A stretch of 64,000 nucleotides of DNA from Luidia sarsii (taxonomy: Eukaryota > Echinodermata > Asteroidea > Paxillosida > Luidiidae), in NCBI GenBank assembly GCA_949987565.1, contig OX465116.1, positions 15,592,909 to 15,656,908 of the forward strand. The letters run 5' to 3'. The notes under the pieces are model-generated. The model was not told where the DNA came from. It did no database searches and was given only the letters and a program-made list of their open reading frames with translations. This document shows, in pieces, positions 10,451-24,100 of the stretch. The position numbers and the translations under genes were made by a program. How positions within the stretch are numbered: position 1 is the first letter of the stretch; every line of letters begins with the position of its first letter.

Positions 10451-12107
10451 TCAATTGTCATGGAAACCCATTTCACAATCAGTCAGATCTTGTCCACAGA
10501 AGTGTGTATGCAGACCTTGTGCACAAACTCATCTGAATAAATGTTTCCTAGGTGAAAACTTCCCAATTTGTACTCAAATTGTTTGTATTCAAAATGTAAA
10601 CTTAAGTATGGCCAGTGTTTGTAGGCTTATTGATGTTGTCTTATATACATACTTTTTATGTGAAACTCTTGCCAGCTTTAAATTCATCAACTCAGTATCT
10701 CTAAAAATACACACAAGTGGACTCAGACCATTATAATGACTACAAGAACATGACTCATTGTATGCATGCTGATTAAATCAAATGTTTATTTCTACTCATT
10801 AGACTAAGTATATAATTATACCTCACCGCAAACATCACACTGGACTTTGTTTGATATCAAACATTTCTGAGTACAAAGCTGATAAAACTCCAAAACAATA
10901 GCATTAAAAAAATAAGGAAGTTACAAGACACACTCGTTCCTTAGCAGATAAAATGAGGATTATTTTGCAACATTCTGGGTAATATATTAAGATATAAAAA
11001 CAATGTTAAAAAGTCTGTATTTTGAGCTGATGCGTGGGTTGACAGATTTTGCAAAATTTCTTTCAAAGTCAATATAGGAAGGTTTGCGGTGACACCATGT
11101 ATCAGGTCTCTTAAAGGAAGAGGTGTGGTTCTGAAAAGATCCTGAGTGGTAACTCGACGTTTCGACCAGTATGCTCTGGCCGTCATCTTTCAAAGTGTCA
11201 GTTTTTGTATTTTCTTTGTTGACCTATTTGGTATCGCCATCAAAATGCCTTGTACCTTTTTGTTCAGACTATTAAAACGTTTGATAAAAATAACAGTACC
11301 CTGTAGGACCTTTCCCACTACATGTAAGCAGTAAGAAGTTTGATAAGTGTATTCTTGAAATTTAGGCGGTAGGATTGATCAACCCCTATAAAGTCTTACC
11401 ATCGGCAATAAATGTAATACCATCCAATGCCCCCCTTCTATGCATTTGTCTTTTCATTTTAAAGTAACTATGGATACAATTAACTTTCTAATCTGTAAAC
11501 AAGTCTGCATTGTAAATGATTCCTGAATCAACATTCATGATTTTTATCTTCGTAACATCATTTTCTCCAATTTAACAAATCCTCTTGCTGTATCATTCTG
11601 CAATCATCTTTAAGAGCTTCTCATCCTTACATCGGTTACAAAGTTTGCCCTGTATTTTGATGCTCTCACTCAAGTATCTTTTACTCTGCAAAATTCTAAG
11701 GAAACTGTTACCTCGTTTCAGGAGATGGGATATGATCTTGCTATCCAGTAACATTTACTGATTGTGACCTACAAAAATCTCTTAATTGCATGTTCAAATT
11801 AAACTACTAATGACTAATTATCTTTTGAAAAATAAACAGAAAAATAACCATTTCTCAAACTTTCTGTAACTCATTACATCTAGGTATTGGAAGGAAATCT
11901 AAACCAAATCAACAATTCATCAGGGTTTCTTTTTGTGTCTGATAAGTCCCTTAGCAACATTATATGTTTTAAAATGTCAGTTTACAGTGAGATTAGTATT
12001 TGTTTTCATCAGAAATCAACTGAAAATCATTTCATATTCAATTACTAGATAATGTTAGGTTAAGATATGATGTTGCTATGGTAACTGTGATGGAAGTTGC
12101 TAGGTCC

Positions 12108-12185
12108 TTACACCTTTGACTCATCAGTTTCTTCGAGGTCCAAAACCATATCGGTCTCTTTATCATCACCGGCAATATTTGGAAG
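12108..12185 (-). CDS. Exon R70: C-terminus with PDZ-ligand-like end
   Basis: Reads LPNIAGDDKETDMVLDLEE and ends DESKV-stop, with TAA at 12108-12110. Ser at -2 and Val at 0 fit a class I PDZ ligand. Acceptor TTCTTACAG; phase 0. Confidence 0.85.
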   Translation of the reverse strand, partial: LPNIAGDDKETDMVLDLEETDESKV

Positions 12186-15100
12186 CTGTAAGAAAAACGA
12201 TAAAAGGGAAGAAAATAAAGAGCAATAATGATGGGCCATTAAGAGTTAGAGTTGTTGACAGCTTGCACTATATCTGACTGGAATCGTTGGTAAATAAATG
12301 AATGATTCTTATAGCAACTTGCCAAACAAACATGACAACAAAGCAGCTCTCAAGTTTCTGTTGAAATTCTCTCATCCACACCATAATCTAAAAGGTGACA
12401 AAATCTTTCACTGTAACAGACGTCCCTTATCCATGAAGACCCTGATCATGGAATGGCCCATTGCTATTTCAGTAAGAATCCAGCTGGACATTCCAAGGCA
12501 GTGGAGTAAAAGCCTCAAAGGTCATGACCTTATAGGGTACTCCTCTACCCACTGTGCATTGCATCAGTCGTCTGTTAGGAAATTATATCATATATCTTGT
12601 TTCGATTCTGTGATATCACCTTTCCTGCAAAGATCTAGTATCTTCCTTTTTGTCTATCTATTAAAAGTTCCTAAAATTTAGTGGGCCTGACGTTTCGATC
12701 CTAGCAGGACCTTTCTCACTCTGCCTTTGAGAAAGGTCCTGCTAGGATCGAAACGTCAGGCCCACTAAATTTTAAGATTTACATTTTGGTAATTTTAGTC
12801 AGTAAGCAGTTTGCAACATTTTTGTATATCATAATAAAAGTTCCCTTAAATTTTAAATCAAGAGGCTGGTCTTTCATCCTCCAAGCACATCATGTCCTAC
12901 TACTCAGAGGTCCACCTCCTTGATCATATCCTTGAATCTCTCAAAAACTCAGCTTAGTAAACACAGATATAAATCAGTCCAACCAGGCCTAGTACTTAAC
13001 TCTGCGTCTCTTACCTGCATCGCATGGCGTTCTTGGGGCCTTTGAGATGGCGGTGAAAACAAACCAAATCCCATATCGTCATCATCGGAGTCTTCCTCAG
13101 GGCTCTGGGATGGAACAAAGGGGTTGACAACTCCAGGCAATTCTTCTTTAAGATCTTCATCTTTCTCTTCTTCCTCATTCTTCTGCGGTGTTGTAGCTCT
13201 TTGATCGCTTTCACTAGAACCGTCAAACAGACCAGCTCCCATATCATCCTCCTGCTCCTCCTCTGCCTTCTGATTAGAGTCACCCCACGCAGTCGGAACA
13301 AAAATATGACTTCTTGGTTTCCACATGAAAGAATCTGTCTTGGGGCTTTGGTTGTCGTTTGGAGATCCGTTGGGACTAGCCTCGTCGCAGGACTTGCCTT
13401 CCCCTTCACCAGACTCTTCGCATTTCAAGGAGGATGAATCCCCAACGGCGTTAGGCTTCTTGAGACCGGACCAGGGTCGAGAGGGGCTCTTCTTGGAGGG
13501 TGTCTTGGACTTGGAGGAGACTGATGAGTCGGAAGAGCTGCTGCTTGAGGCGGAGGACTTCCTTGAAGGTCTTGCTGAGTCGGGGGCTGTGGGTGTAACA
13601 GCGACTACTGGATGGTGAAGAGGCGATGTCTCATGGTCACTGCTGCTTGATGGGCTATCGTCACTGCTGCTCGATGATGTGCTATCGTCATCTTTCTTCT
13701 TATCTTTCTTTTCATTCTGTCTTGTACCATCGCCATCTTGATTTGAAGAACCAGCAGGATCCACGAAGGTCTCACTAATGGACGGTAACTTATCATCTTC
13801 AGAGTCTTCATGTATGTCATATCTATTGTGGAAGAACAAAAATTAATAACTCCATTTCAGCATCTTAATTAACGGATAAATTTTAAGCCTTTCAAATTCA
13901 AGAATTTCTTGACTAATGGTCGGTATTTCTCGCTAATATCGGCAAAAGATATCTGCCTTGCAGAGTACAATTGCTACAAGTGCTAATTCAAGGGCCTGGC
14001 CTTTATCCCATCATGCATCAGGAAAATGGTTTCTACGGTTACTCCAATCAGATTGGATAGACTGGGACATGTGACCAAACACAGACTGAGAACTCTGACG
14101 AGTGGCAGTGTCACAGACTTGCCGAGTGCCTGCTCTTTGCAGAGCCAAACTCCTTCTCCAAAGAGATGTCTTACATGGTGTCATCGCACACATATTGTGC
14201 TTGCACTATGCAAACCTTCAAGTCTTATCTAACAGCCAATGTTGTGCTACCATTTTAGAGGCAAATCGAAATCATTAAGTGTGTAGTAACAGCATACAGG
14301 ATGAACCCACAGACTGCCTTTGTTTGACTTTTTCTTCATGGCTTCATGGAATTCTACAGAATTAAAATCCTACGGCACAGTGTCTGTACTTCTGTTTGCA
14401 GGACTTGACTTACGACTTCATGAAGTTCTTCTTGTAGAATAAGAAGAGAAGTCCAGCGATGATGAGGAGACCGATCAGAGTAAGCAACACTCCGAGCACA
14501 ACTCTGGCTCTGTCAAAGAATCATCGATTGATATCTTGATTAGAAAAACCATTTCAGAAATTATCAAATGTCAGGCCTTCAAATTTTTGAAGTAGTTTGC
14601 AATACTCTTGCATCTTAAAAAGTATAATAGGCATTAAATCAAATGACTTGACTATATCATTTACTAAAAAATATAGTAATATTGTGAGATGGATAGGAAT
14701 GGGAGAGCATTTCTCACCTCCAGTGAAGGGAGTCACAGTAGGGGTCATCAAACGCACAGGAACATACGTATGCATCCAGGAAGTCATAGCAGACGTAGGG
14801 AAACTCACAAGGAGCTGACTGACACTCATCGTAATCAATCTCACAGGTATCCCCGACCCAACCAGGCAGGCAGATGCAGAAGTAGGAGTCAAAACCACTG
14901 CTTCTCTCAGGAGAAGTACAGTCTTGATCACCCTCAGGACCTGGGAGATAGAGACAGAGGGGAGAGGATTACTACTGGGACATCCGATGGGTTTGGGCAG
15001 TAATAACCTCTACCATCAAGGGATGATTGCTCCTGAAAAGCTGCTTCCACTTTGTGTGTTCCATGAACTGATATAGCTGGGTTTTAAATGATTCATTGTT

Positions 15101-18100
15101 TGTATCCGAATGAAAATGGAGTGTGATACCTTGATATATATATATATGGTATTAATGGTTGAATGCTTCTGACTGGTGTTCCCAAAGACTACAGGTAGTT
15201 GACTTTTTGAGAAGCCACCATCTAAGGGCAAGATAGCTCAGGTGGTATTAAACCCGAGGTCTTGGGTTCAAATCCTAATCCAGTGAAGTTGCCTTTGCTT
15301 TTTGTAATTAACTGAAAATGAAAGAATTTAAAACAGTGATTTTCATGGACCAACCTCCACAAGTTCCTCTATTGATGCAAGGGTTGACCAAGACGGCAAT
15401 CTGGACCTCAAGAAGTTGAGATACCGCTCCTGTCTGGTCTTCAATCAGCACTAAGAAGCTGTCTCTACCATGATACATAGGGTTAGGGGTGTAGGTGAAC
15501 CGCACAGTAGACCAGCTCATGGTTACCTGAAGGGAGACAGGAAGGAATATCTAGATATAAGCTACAATGAACATTCAGAATATTGATTGGAAAGAGCCAC
15601 ACTTCTTGAAAGAGAAGACATACATGGTGTCACCGCAAACCTTCCACTTATCTAGATGGTACTAACCCGGTCATGTGGTGGATCCAGACCACAGGGAATA
15701 GTTGGAGAATCAACATCACCGGACGATGGCTTACTACAATCTTGATCCAATGGAATCATTCGTGATTGAGTCTCCAAGGTCAGCTGACCAAAGACTGGTT
15801 GCTCATTGATCATAGTCAAAGTATCTCCAAAGTCTATGTCATAAGCACCTATCTCAGCAACAAGGTCCTTGTAAGCAACGTTAGTCTCACTGTTCTGCTC
15901 AACTGTCAGCTGAGTGGAGATGAGATAAAGGTAAGAAATACAAGTTAGACGAGGATTGTCTAAGATGAGACCAGAGGGACCTTTCTCAAAGGCTTTCTTG
16001 CAACGATTCCCCTTGGAACTTTCCTGGGTTGTGACATAGTTAAACACAGCTGCCAACCTATCTTAAAGGAAATTAGGAATACAAATACTTCTGCTAAAAA
16101 AGAGGAATCACAGAGCAAACTACATAAGAATACATGTGTATTTTTAAGCCAAAGAAATCTGGAATCTGTTGTCAAGAGCTTGTAAAAGGTAATATATTTT
16201 TACCGAAAAAGAAAAATGATTCCTCCAGAATAGGAATGGCTGGCAGCCAGGGCAGCTATGGTTAAAGATCCACCAGATTCCTCCTTGGAGATGTTTTTAA
16301 AAGGTCTTGTATATCTGTGGTCAATTAACTCACCAATACAACGCGTCCATTGCCGACAGAGACACCATTGTGTCCAATGTATACCACCGGATTGTCATTG
16401 ATGGGACGGACAATAATGACAATGCTTACGGTAGTTGTCAGTGGTGTGATCTCGGCTATTGTCTGTATCTCTCTCACTGTAGGCACAAATAATGGGAAAG
16501 TAGAATACAGGATGTGAACTTGGTACCACATGACTGATAGGCATCTGCTACAAGAGCATGAAAGCCATCCAGTCAGCTTCTCTGACTTGTGAATTGTCAC
16601 AGATCAGTTCTGTGAGAGGACTGTTACAAGTTTACGGTCATTTAAGATTTGAAGGTTTGCATAGTGGAAGTACCAAGTGGAAGGTTTGTGGTAACACCAT
16701 GTAATACATCTCTTGTGACTAACCCCAGGTAAACTATCTTATTTGTCCACTTGTGTGTTCAGCCTCTGGTGAAGGTCCTGTTAGGATCGAAATGTCAGGC
16801 CACTCACTACAAATTTACATCTCTTTTGAGACGGAGTGTGTGGCTCTGAAAAGAGCTGGTAACTTGTTTGCCCATCGTTAGGAGAGTGCTGTATTCCAAC
16901 AGTCCTTCAACCTTTTTTTTTTCTTTATGCAAGATCGCCCAAAACAAGGCTGAAAAGCCACTCAAGGTTAAAGGCTAGAAGGAGATAGAGAGGGACTCAG
17001 GAAGGCTGGAGATAGGAATTAACATTCCTCTTGAAAAGGGCAAGATCGTAGGCAGGGGGAAAGCATGAACCAGGAAGGGAGAGCTACCAGTCAGTACATG
17101 GCTGGCTGGTCATTGTTCAATGCAACCTCACCTATGAGATCCATGGAGAAGATGCCGTTGCAATCAAGACAAGGTGTAAAACTGAAGACTCCTTCTTGAG
17201 TGATGTTGGCTTCTCCTTTGGATCCCCTCCCTCCAAGCTCAAAGACCAGGTTGTCATCATCAGGATCAAATACTTGGAACGTGAAAACCAAAGTACCTAC
17301 AAGACATTCAGAAAGACTTGATTAAACTAATGCAGAAAAGCTAGTGACCAAATGACAATCACAGTCTGAGGTAAAGACAAGTAAATGTATAGTCCCACCT
17401 ACATCTTTGTTCAAGACCAAAGTACCTTAAGACATTCTGAAAGACTTGATTAACCTACTGCAGCAAAGCTAGTAACCAAATGACAATCACAGTCTGAGGT
17501 AAAGACAAGTACATGTATAGTCCCACCTACATCTTTGTTCAAGACCAAAGTAACTTCAAGACATTCAGAAAGACTTGATTAAACTACTGCAGCAAAGCTA
17601 GTAACCAAATGACAATCACAGTCTGAGGTAAAGACAAGTACATGTATAGTCCCACCTACATCTTTGTTCAAGACCAAAGTAACTTCAAGACATTCAGAAA
17701 GACTTGATTAAACTACTGCAGCAAAGCTAGTGACCAAATGACAATCACAGTCTGAGGTAAAGACAAGTAGTCCCACCTTCGTCTTCGTTCATGACCATGT
17801 TGCCAGGGTAATTGGTGATTTCAGGAGGACCATTGGGAATCTCTTCGGAAACCAGGGCAAGAGCAAACTGCGTCTCTCTGCTAAAGTATCTTGGCTCTGA
17901 TACAACGGCTCGTCGACTGCGTCTGGCTGATTGCTTGGTGGCACACACCTTGACAATCAAATACAACATCAACAATTAACGAGGGAAAAAAGTGATCAAT
18001 GACAATCACTGACTCAAATGCCCACAAAGATGCCCGAAAATATCATAGCATGACCAATCTTAAAGATACATAGGTCCTGCTAGGATCTGCCCTGAGGAAA

Positions 18101-21100
18101 GATCTTGCTAGGATCTGCCTTGAACTGCTATTTTCAAATGTTGTTTAAGATTTAAGACCTATTATTTGTTTGAATTTTAATTCATATAAATGTAACCATT
18201 ATTAGTTTGAGATAGATTTAACAGTTTAGAAAATTAATCCGAAACTTGAATTAACATTCCAAGGATTAGAATACATACCTCAACATTGACTTGGTTGATG
18301 TCTTCTTGATATGTAATCTTATCCACATCGCTACACGTCTTAGCAGCATCCTGCCATTCTTGATCCTCTGCAGAGAAAGAAAACAAGCTTCTTAAAGACT
18401 GACAGAGTGAGAGCAGGCCATGGTATATCCATGCAGGGGTGTAGGACCACACATCCACCAAAAGCAAAGCCCTCCTCATTGAATCAGATAAGACTTGAAG
18501 GTTTGTATGTTGCAAATACTAAGTGGAAGGTTTGCAGTGACACCATGTAGCACTTCTCTTTCAAGAAGAGACGTGGCTCTAAAAAGAACGACCCTTTTTG
18601 AAAGAGAAGAGCTACTTGCATGGAGTCTTACATGGCAAACCTTCCACTCATTGAATTACATTCTCACTAATGCAAATCAATTCTATATCTAAACTTTCTT
18701 TAAATTGGGAAGGAATCTGGGAAGCTTTGCGTACCATTGTTCCAGAAGATGAGTCTGGGTCTCTCCTCAGTCCAGTTACCGATGGACGTCAGAGTGAAGT
18801 TGATCATGAGTGGACCACGCAGCTCTGTCTGTCCCAAACTTGTGACATAGAATGTTGGCTCATAGACAAACCGAATCCTGGATACAAGAGTGAATGAGAG
18901 AATCAATGTGAAAGGTATGACATAGCCAACATCATAGAATGGCTGTAGTATGCTAGTAAAACAAAGTTTGGCTAAAAACTCCACAGAATATCTGTAGTAT
19001 AACTCCAGGTCTCTGGTGTTTACAAACATCAGTGAGGAATTCCAGTCAACTGTGAGATTTCAAATGAGACAATATTCTGTAGAAAATAAACCAAGAATGT
19101 CTATAGAATATAATGGCATATGTTGTTTAAGTCTATTCTGTAGATGGCGTTAGAATCTGTGCAGACTCGTTGCCAATCCTACCTATTTCTGAGCAGTCTG
19201 GATGTAGATGAAATAGATTCCAGAGGATTTGTGATGAAGGGCTTGTAATCAGGAGATGCATCCGAGGTGAATTCTTGAGAAGTTCTGTTGAAGTCTAGCA
19301 GGCCCAGGATCAATGACCCACCTTCAGGGAGACCTGAAATACACAATGACAGAATGAGATGGATGTCAATGGGAGTAGAAGGTATTGCATTGAAAGTCAA
19401 TGTCTTTGCCTTTGAGGAGGGTCCTGTTATGATCGAGATGTCAGGCCCTCTAACTTTTGAGATGTCTTGTGTTTTGACGAGTTGGTTGTCTGGTTTGATG
19501 AAGGGCTTGTTCTTCATTCTGAACAAATGATCTTGGATGATAGAATAGGTAACTAGAGGCAATGTTAGGGACTCTACCTCCACTCGTTGCCAGGGTGAAA
19601 TCAAAGTTGTCCTCAATGGCTCTTCTCCTCCTTCGTCTCTGAGAAATTCCCGATGTCATGACGAGATCGGTTCCATTCGTTGATGTCATCATCGTGTCAC
19701 TCTCCTCTGTTGGGCACAAACCACCAAGGAACAACCATGTAGTCAGGATTGTAGGCATGTGAAGGCATTGATATCTTAAGTACTTGACCCCTGTGATGGT
19801 CTGGGTTGTGTCAACAATCCATAAAAGCATTGCAGTGCCAATTCCACTTTTAGCAGGACAAACCCTCAATGTATTACATAAATATAATCGATGAAAATCA
19901 AAGCACTGAGCACGCAGTGCTGATTATAAATTGTGTAAAACAAATACTATATGAATTACATATGTGACCCGGCACATCATAATGAGGAATAACCCCCACT
20001 TTTGAGATATTGAGATTTTCTAATGACGTGAAAGAAGAGTGTACCATTAGCTTTCGCATGATATCAATTTTTTTCAAATACATTAAATTTCCGAAAATAC
20101 AAAAAAAAAGATTTTTAATCGAATTGAGAAGATACTTTGACTTTAGGCGTTGTTTACTCGAAAAGTGTTTTGGTGGGATATTCCTCATGTCGCCGTGCCG
20201 GGTCACATATTCATTGCTGCAAATCACCAGGCAATTGTGAAAAGCACTGAGCACACAGTGCTATTCATAAGTGAAGTCCAGCCAAGTAACTTCAATAAAA
20301 GTCTTCTTACCTAGTATGGTGGTAGTTCCTGCTGATTTAGTCACACACAGTCTCGCTGAGTTGCACATCTTCATCCAGGAATGTAGAGTCCTGTATGAAT
20401 ATTCATAGATTTCATTAGTCTGGTGCGTAGAGGATACTAGTCAATGCATTACTAGTACTAGTCATACTTGTCAACACATCTTACTACAGAGTGATTCCAT
20501 GCAGCCAACCTTCAAGTCTTACATCAATGACTGACTTAAGACCATGTTACTTACTTGCCAGGTTCCATATTGAACTTGCCGGATTTGTTGGAGCTCTCCG
20601 GAGATTCCTTAGGCATCTTGAAGTCAGCGATGTCATAGGTCTCCTGTGCGTCCCCTGCTGTGATTGTAATAGTGCCTCCCTCAATGGCCACAGTTCCTGA
20701 GGAGTTACCACCTACTGGCATGCAAGGAACTATGTCATCCAACAGGTCTGCCGAGCTACTCACACAGAACTCTGAAAGGAAACGCCGCGTCAACATTTGC
20801 AAGGATTAGGAACTGGAGAAAGGAATTGTCATTGCAGGTATAGTGCAAATGAAATTAAATTCTCTTTTGTGAGTAAGTGTGGTTCTGAAAAGAACCAGAG
20901 GAACTTGAACAGTGTAATCTGTTAGTCTTCAGGAGACTGCTGGATTCCAACTGGGAGTGGGGCTTATGTAGTGTAGAGAGGGATCCTGGTGAGGGGATTA
21001 GCTCAGTGAAGGGTGAAGGCGGGAACTGTCGAGTTCCTTCGGTTCTTTTCAGAACCACACTTACTCACAAAAGAGATTCTACATGGTGTCACCGCAAACC

Positions 21101-24100
21101 TAATTATCCAGGTATAGTGTACTTGTGCTGAGGCATGTGTCTATCAATGTTTTGAGAAAGGCTACTGGTTAAGAGAGGATTGTAATACAATCCCTGCAGA
21201 GAGCAAAGCCAAAGGATTTCAATTCAAATATAAATGCCCGAAACGATTAATTATTATTTGAAGGAAATTTCATTTTTTTTAAAATTAAGTCAGAAAATTT
21301 CAGTCTTTGATAAAGGTCCTGGGAAATTGAAATGTTATGCCCTTAAATTCTTGGGATGATTCTTGGATGTAAATAAAAAAAGTTTTCCAGCATTAAAAGA
21401 GTCATAATAACAGCAACAGTCACTGAATACTTGGTGGTCTCATGAGCATTTCAAGCAAATCCAGAAAGCTTACAAGAATTCCCAGAAGATACTGGTTCTT
21501 GCAACAAATCTTATTCACGACCCTGCACAGCCCATGCCAATGTCAAACCATAGTCTAAGACAATCACCGTATCTTGTGACAGATTTATCTTCAGGCCGAC
21601 TGAATGAAGTCCCTGTCTTGGTTGGGTCCGAACTTTTCTCCACGTCCGGCGGGAATACCTCTTCCTCAAACTTCTCACTGAACATAGACGTTGTGTTGAC
21701 GTCATCTGCTGTAGGCTCTTCCAGGAGAACCGTGATTCCTACAAAATGGATTGAGAAAGTGGCGGGTTATTGTCCTGATGGTGAGGTCTTTAAAGTTAGC
21801 ATTGACCATGAATCTCCATGAAAGGTAGAGTTAGGCTTGTTGTCTGTTATTGGTCTCTACTCTCTAGGAATCAGAAATCCCACAACTGATGCCTGATAGG
21901 AAACTATGGGTAGAGTATAACTGCAGCTTCTTCTAGTCTGTCCAACAGGGGTAGAAGGCCCCTCAACTATGCCAGAGACAATCATTATACCCGAAGATAT
22001 TGGTCTCCAGCAATCAGGAAACACACAACTGATGCCTGATAGGAAACTATGGGTAAAGTATAACTGCAGCTTCTTCTAGTCTGTCCAACAGAGGTAGAAG
22101 GCCCCTCAACTATGCCAGAGACAATCATTATACCCGAAGATATTGGTCTCCAGCAATCAGAAATCACACAACTGATGCCTGATAGGAAACTATGGGTAGA
22201 GTATAACTGCAGCTTCTTCTAGTCTGTCCAACAGAGGTAGAAGGCCCCTCAACTATGCCAGAGACAATCATTATACCCGAAGATATTGGTCTCCAGCAAT
22301 CAGGAAACACACAACTGATGCCTGATAGGAAACTATGGGTAAAGTATAACTGCAGCTTCTTCTAGTCTGTCCAACAGAGGTAGAAGGCCCCTCAACTATG
22401 CCAGAGACAATCATTATACCCGAAGATATTGGTCTCCAGCAATCAGAAATCACACAGATGCCTGATAGGAGACTATGGGTAGAGTATAACTGCAGCTTCT
22501 TCTAGTCTGTCCAACGGAGGTAGAAAGCCCCTCAACTATGCCAGAGACAATCATTATACCCGAAGATATTGGTCTCTAGCAATCAGAAATCACACAACAG
22601 ATGCCTGATAGGAAACTATGGGTAGAGTATAACTGCAGCTTCTTCTAGTCTGTCCAACGGAGGTAGAAGGCCCCTCAACTATGCCAGAGACAATCATTAT
22701 ACACGAAGATATTGGTCTCCAGCAATCAGAAATCACACAACAGATGCCTGATAGGAAACTATGGGTAGAGTATAAGTGCAACTTCTTCTAGTCTGTCCAA
22801 CAGAGGTAGAAGGCCCCTCAACTATGCCAGAGACAATCATTATACCCAAAGATATTGGTCTCCAGCAATCAGAAAACACACAACTGATGCCTGATAGGAA
22901 ACTATGGGTAGAGTATAACTGCAGCTTCTTCTAGTCTGTCCAACAGAGGTAGAAGGCCCCTCAATCAACTATGCCAGAGACAATCATTATACCCGAAGAT
23001 ATTGGTCTCCAGCAATCAGAAATCCCACAACAGATGCCTGATATAGGAAACTATGGGTAGAGTATAAGTGCAGCTTCTTCTAGTCTGTCCAACAGAGGTA
23101 GAAGGCCCCTCAACTATGCCAGAGACAATCATTATACCCGAAGATATTGGTCTCTAGCAATCAGAAATCACACAACTGATGCCTGATAGGAAACTATGGG
23201 TAGAGTATAACTGCAGCTTCTTCTAGTCTGTCCAACAGAGGTAGAAGGCCCCTCAACTATGCCAGAGACAATCATTATACCCAAAGATATTGGTCTCCAG
23301 CAATCAGAAAACACACAACTGATGCCTGATAGGAGACTATGGGTAGAGTATAACTGCAGCTTCTTCTAGTCTGTCCAACAGAGGTAGAAGGCCCCTCAAC
23401 TATGCCAGAGACAATCATTATACCCGAAGATATTGGTCTCCAGCAATCAGAAATCACACAACAGATGCCTGATATAGGAAACTATGGGTAGAGTATAACT
23501 GCAGCTTCTTCAAGTCTGTCCAACAGAGGTAGAAGGCCCCTCAACTATGCCAGAGACAATCATTATACCCGAAGATATTGGTCTCCAGCAATCAGAAATC
23601 ACACAGATGCCTGATAGGAAACTATGGGTAGAGTATAACTGCAGCTTCTTCTAGTCTGTCCAACAGAGGTAGAAGGCCCCTCAACTATGCCAGAGACAAT
23701 CATTATACCCGAAGATATTGGTCTCCAGCAATCAGAAATCACACAACAGATGCCTGATATAGGAAACTATGGGTAGAGTATAACTGCAGCTTCTTCTAGT
23801 CTGTCCAACAGAGGTAGAAGGCCCCTCAACTATGCCAGAGACAATCATTATACCCGAAGATATTGGTCTCCAGCAATCAGAAATCACACAACAGATGCCT
23901 GATAGGAGACTATGGGTAGAGTATAACTGCAGCTTCTTCTAGTCTGTCCAACAGAGGTAGAAGGCCCCTCAACTATGCCAGAGACAATCATTATACCCAA
24001 AGATATTGGTCTCCAGCAATCAGAAAACACACAACTGATGCCTGATAGGAAACTATGGGTAGAGTATAACTGCAGCTTCTTCTAGTCTGTCCAACAGAGG

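Larger units (their letters stand above)
6756..12107. other. Intergenic gap between two convergent 3' ends
   Basis: No exon-like open frame is supported here. It holds 3' UTR sequence of both genes, foldback fragments near 6830, 7700 and 8270, an AGGGTAGGG-like stretch near 8400-8540, the duplicated blocks at 8873 and 9898, and a partial ACACCATGT foldback near 11070-11170. TTTATT at 10785-10790 could be the minus-strand AATAAA of the giant gene. Confidence 0.6.

Noticed and set aside
12298..12681. A 127-codon + strand open frame
   Set aside because: It lies in the last intron of the giant gene, shows no domain or splice context, and ends in a foldback element.
12672..12774. Transcription terminator hairpin
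   Set aside because: The same palindrome occurs about 30 times inside introns, so it is a dispersed element and not a gene-end signal.
15231..15300. A functional tRNA gene
   Set aside because: A and B boxes are present, but the arms do not pair into a cloverleaf. Related copies throughout the window show it is a SINE.
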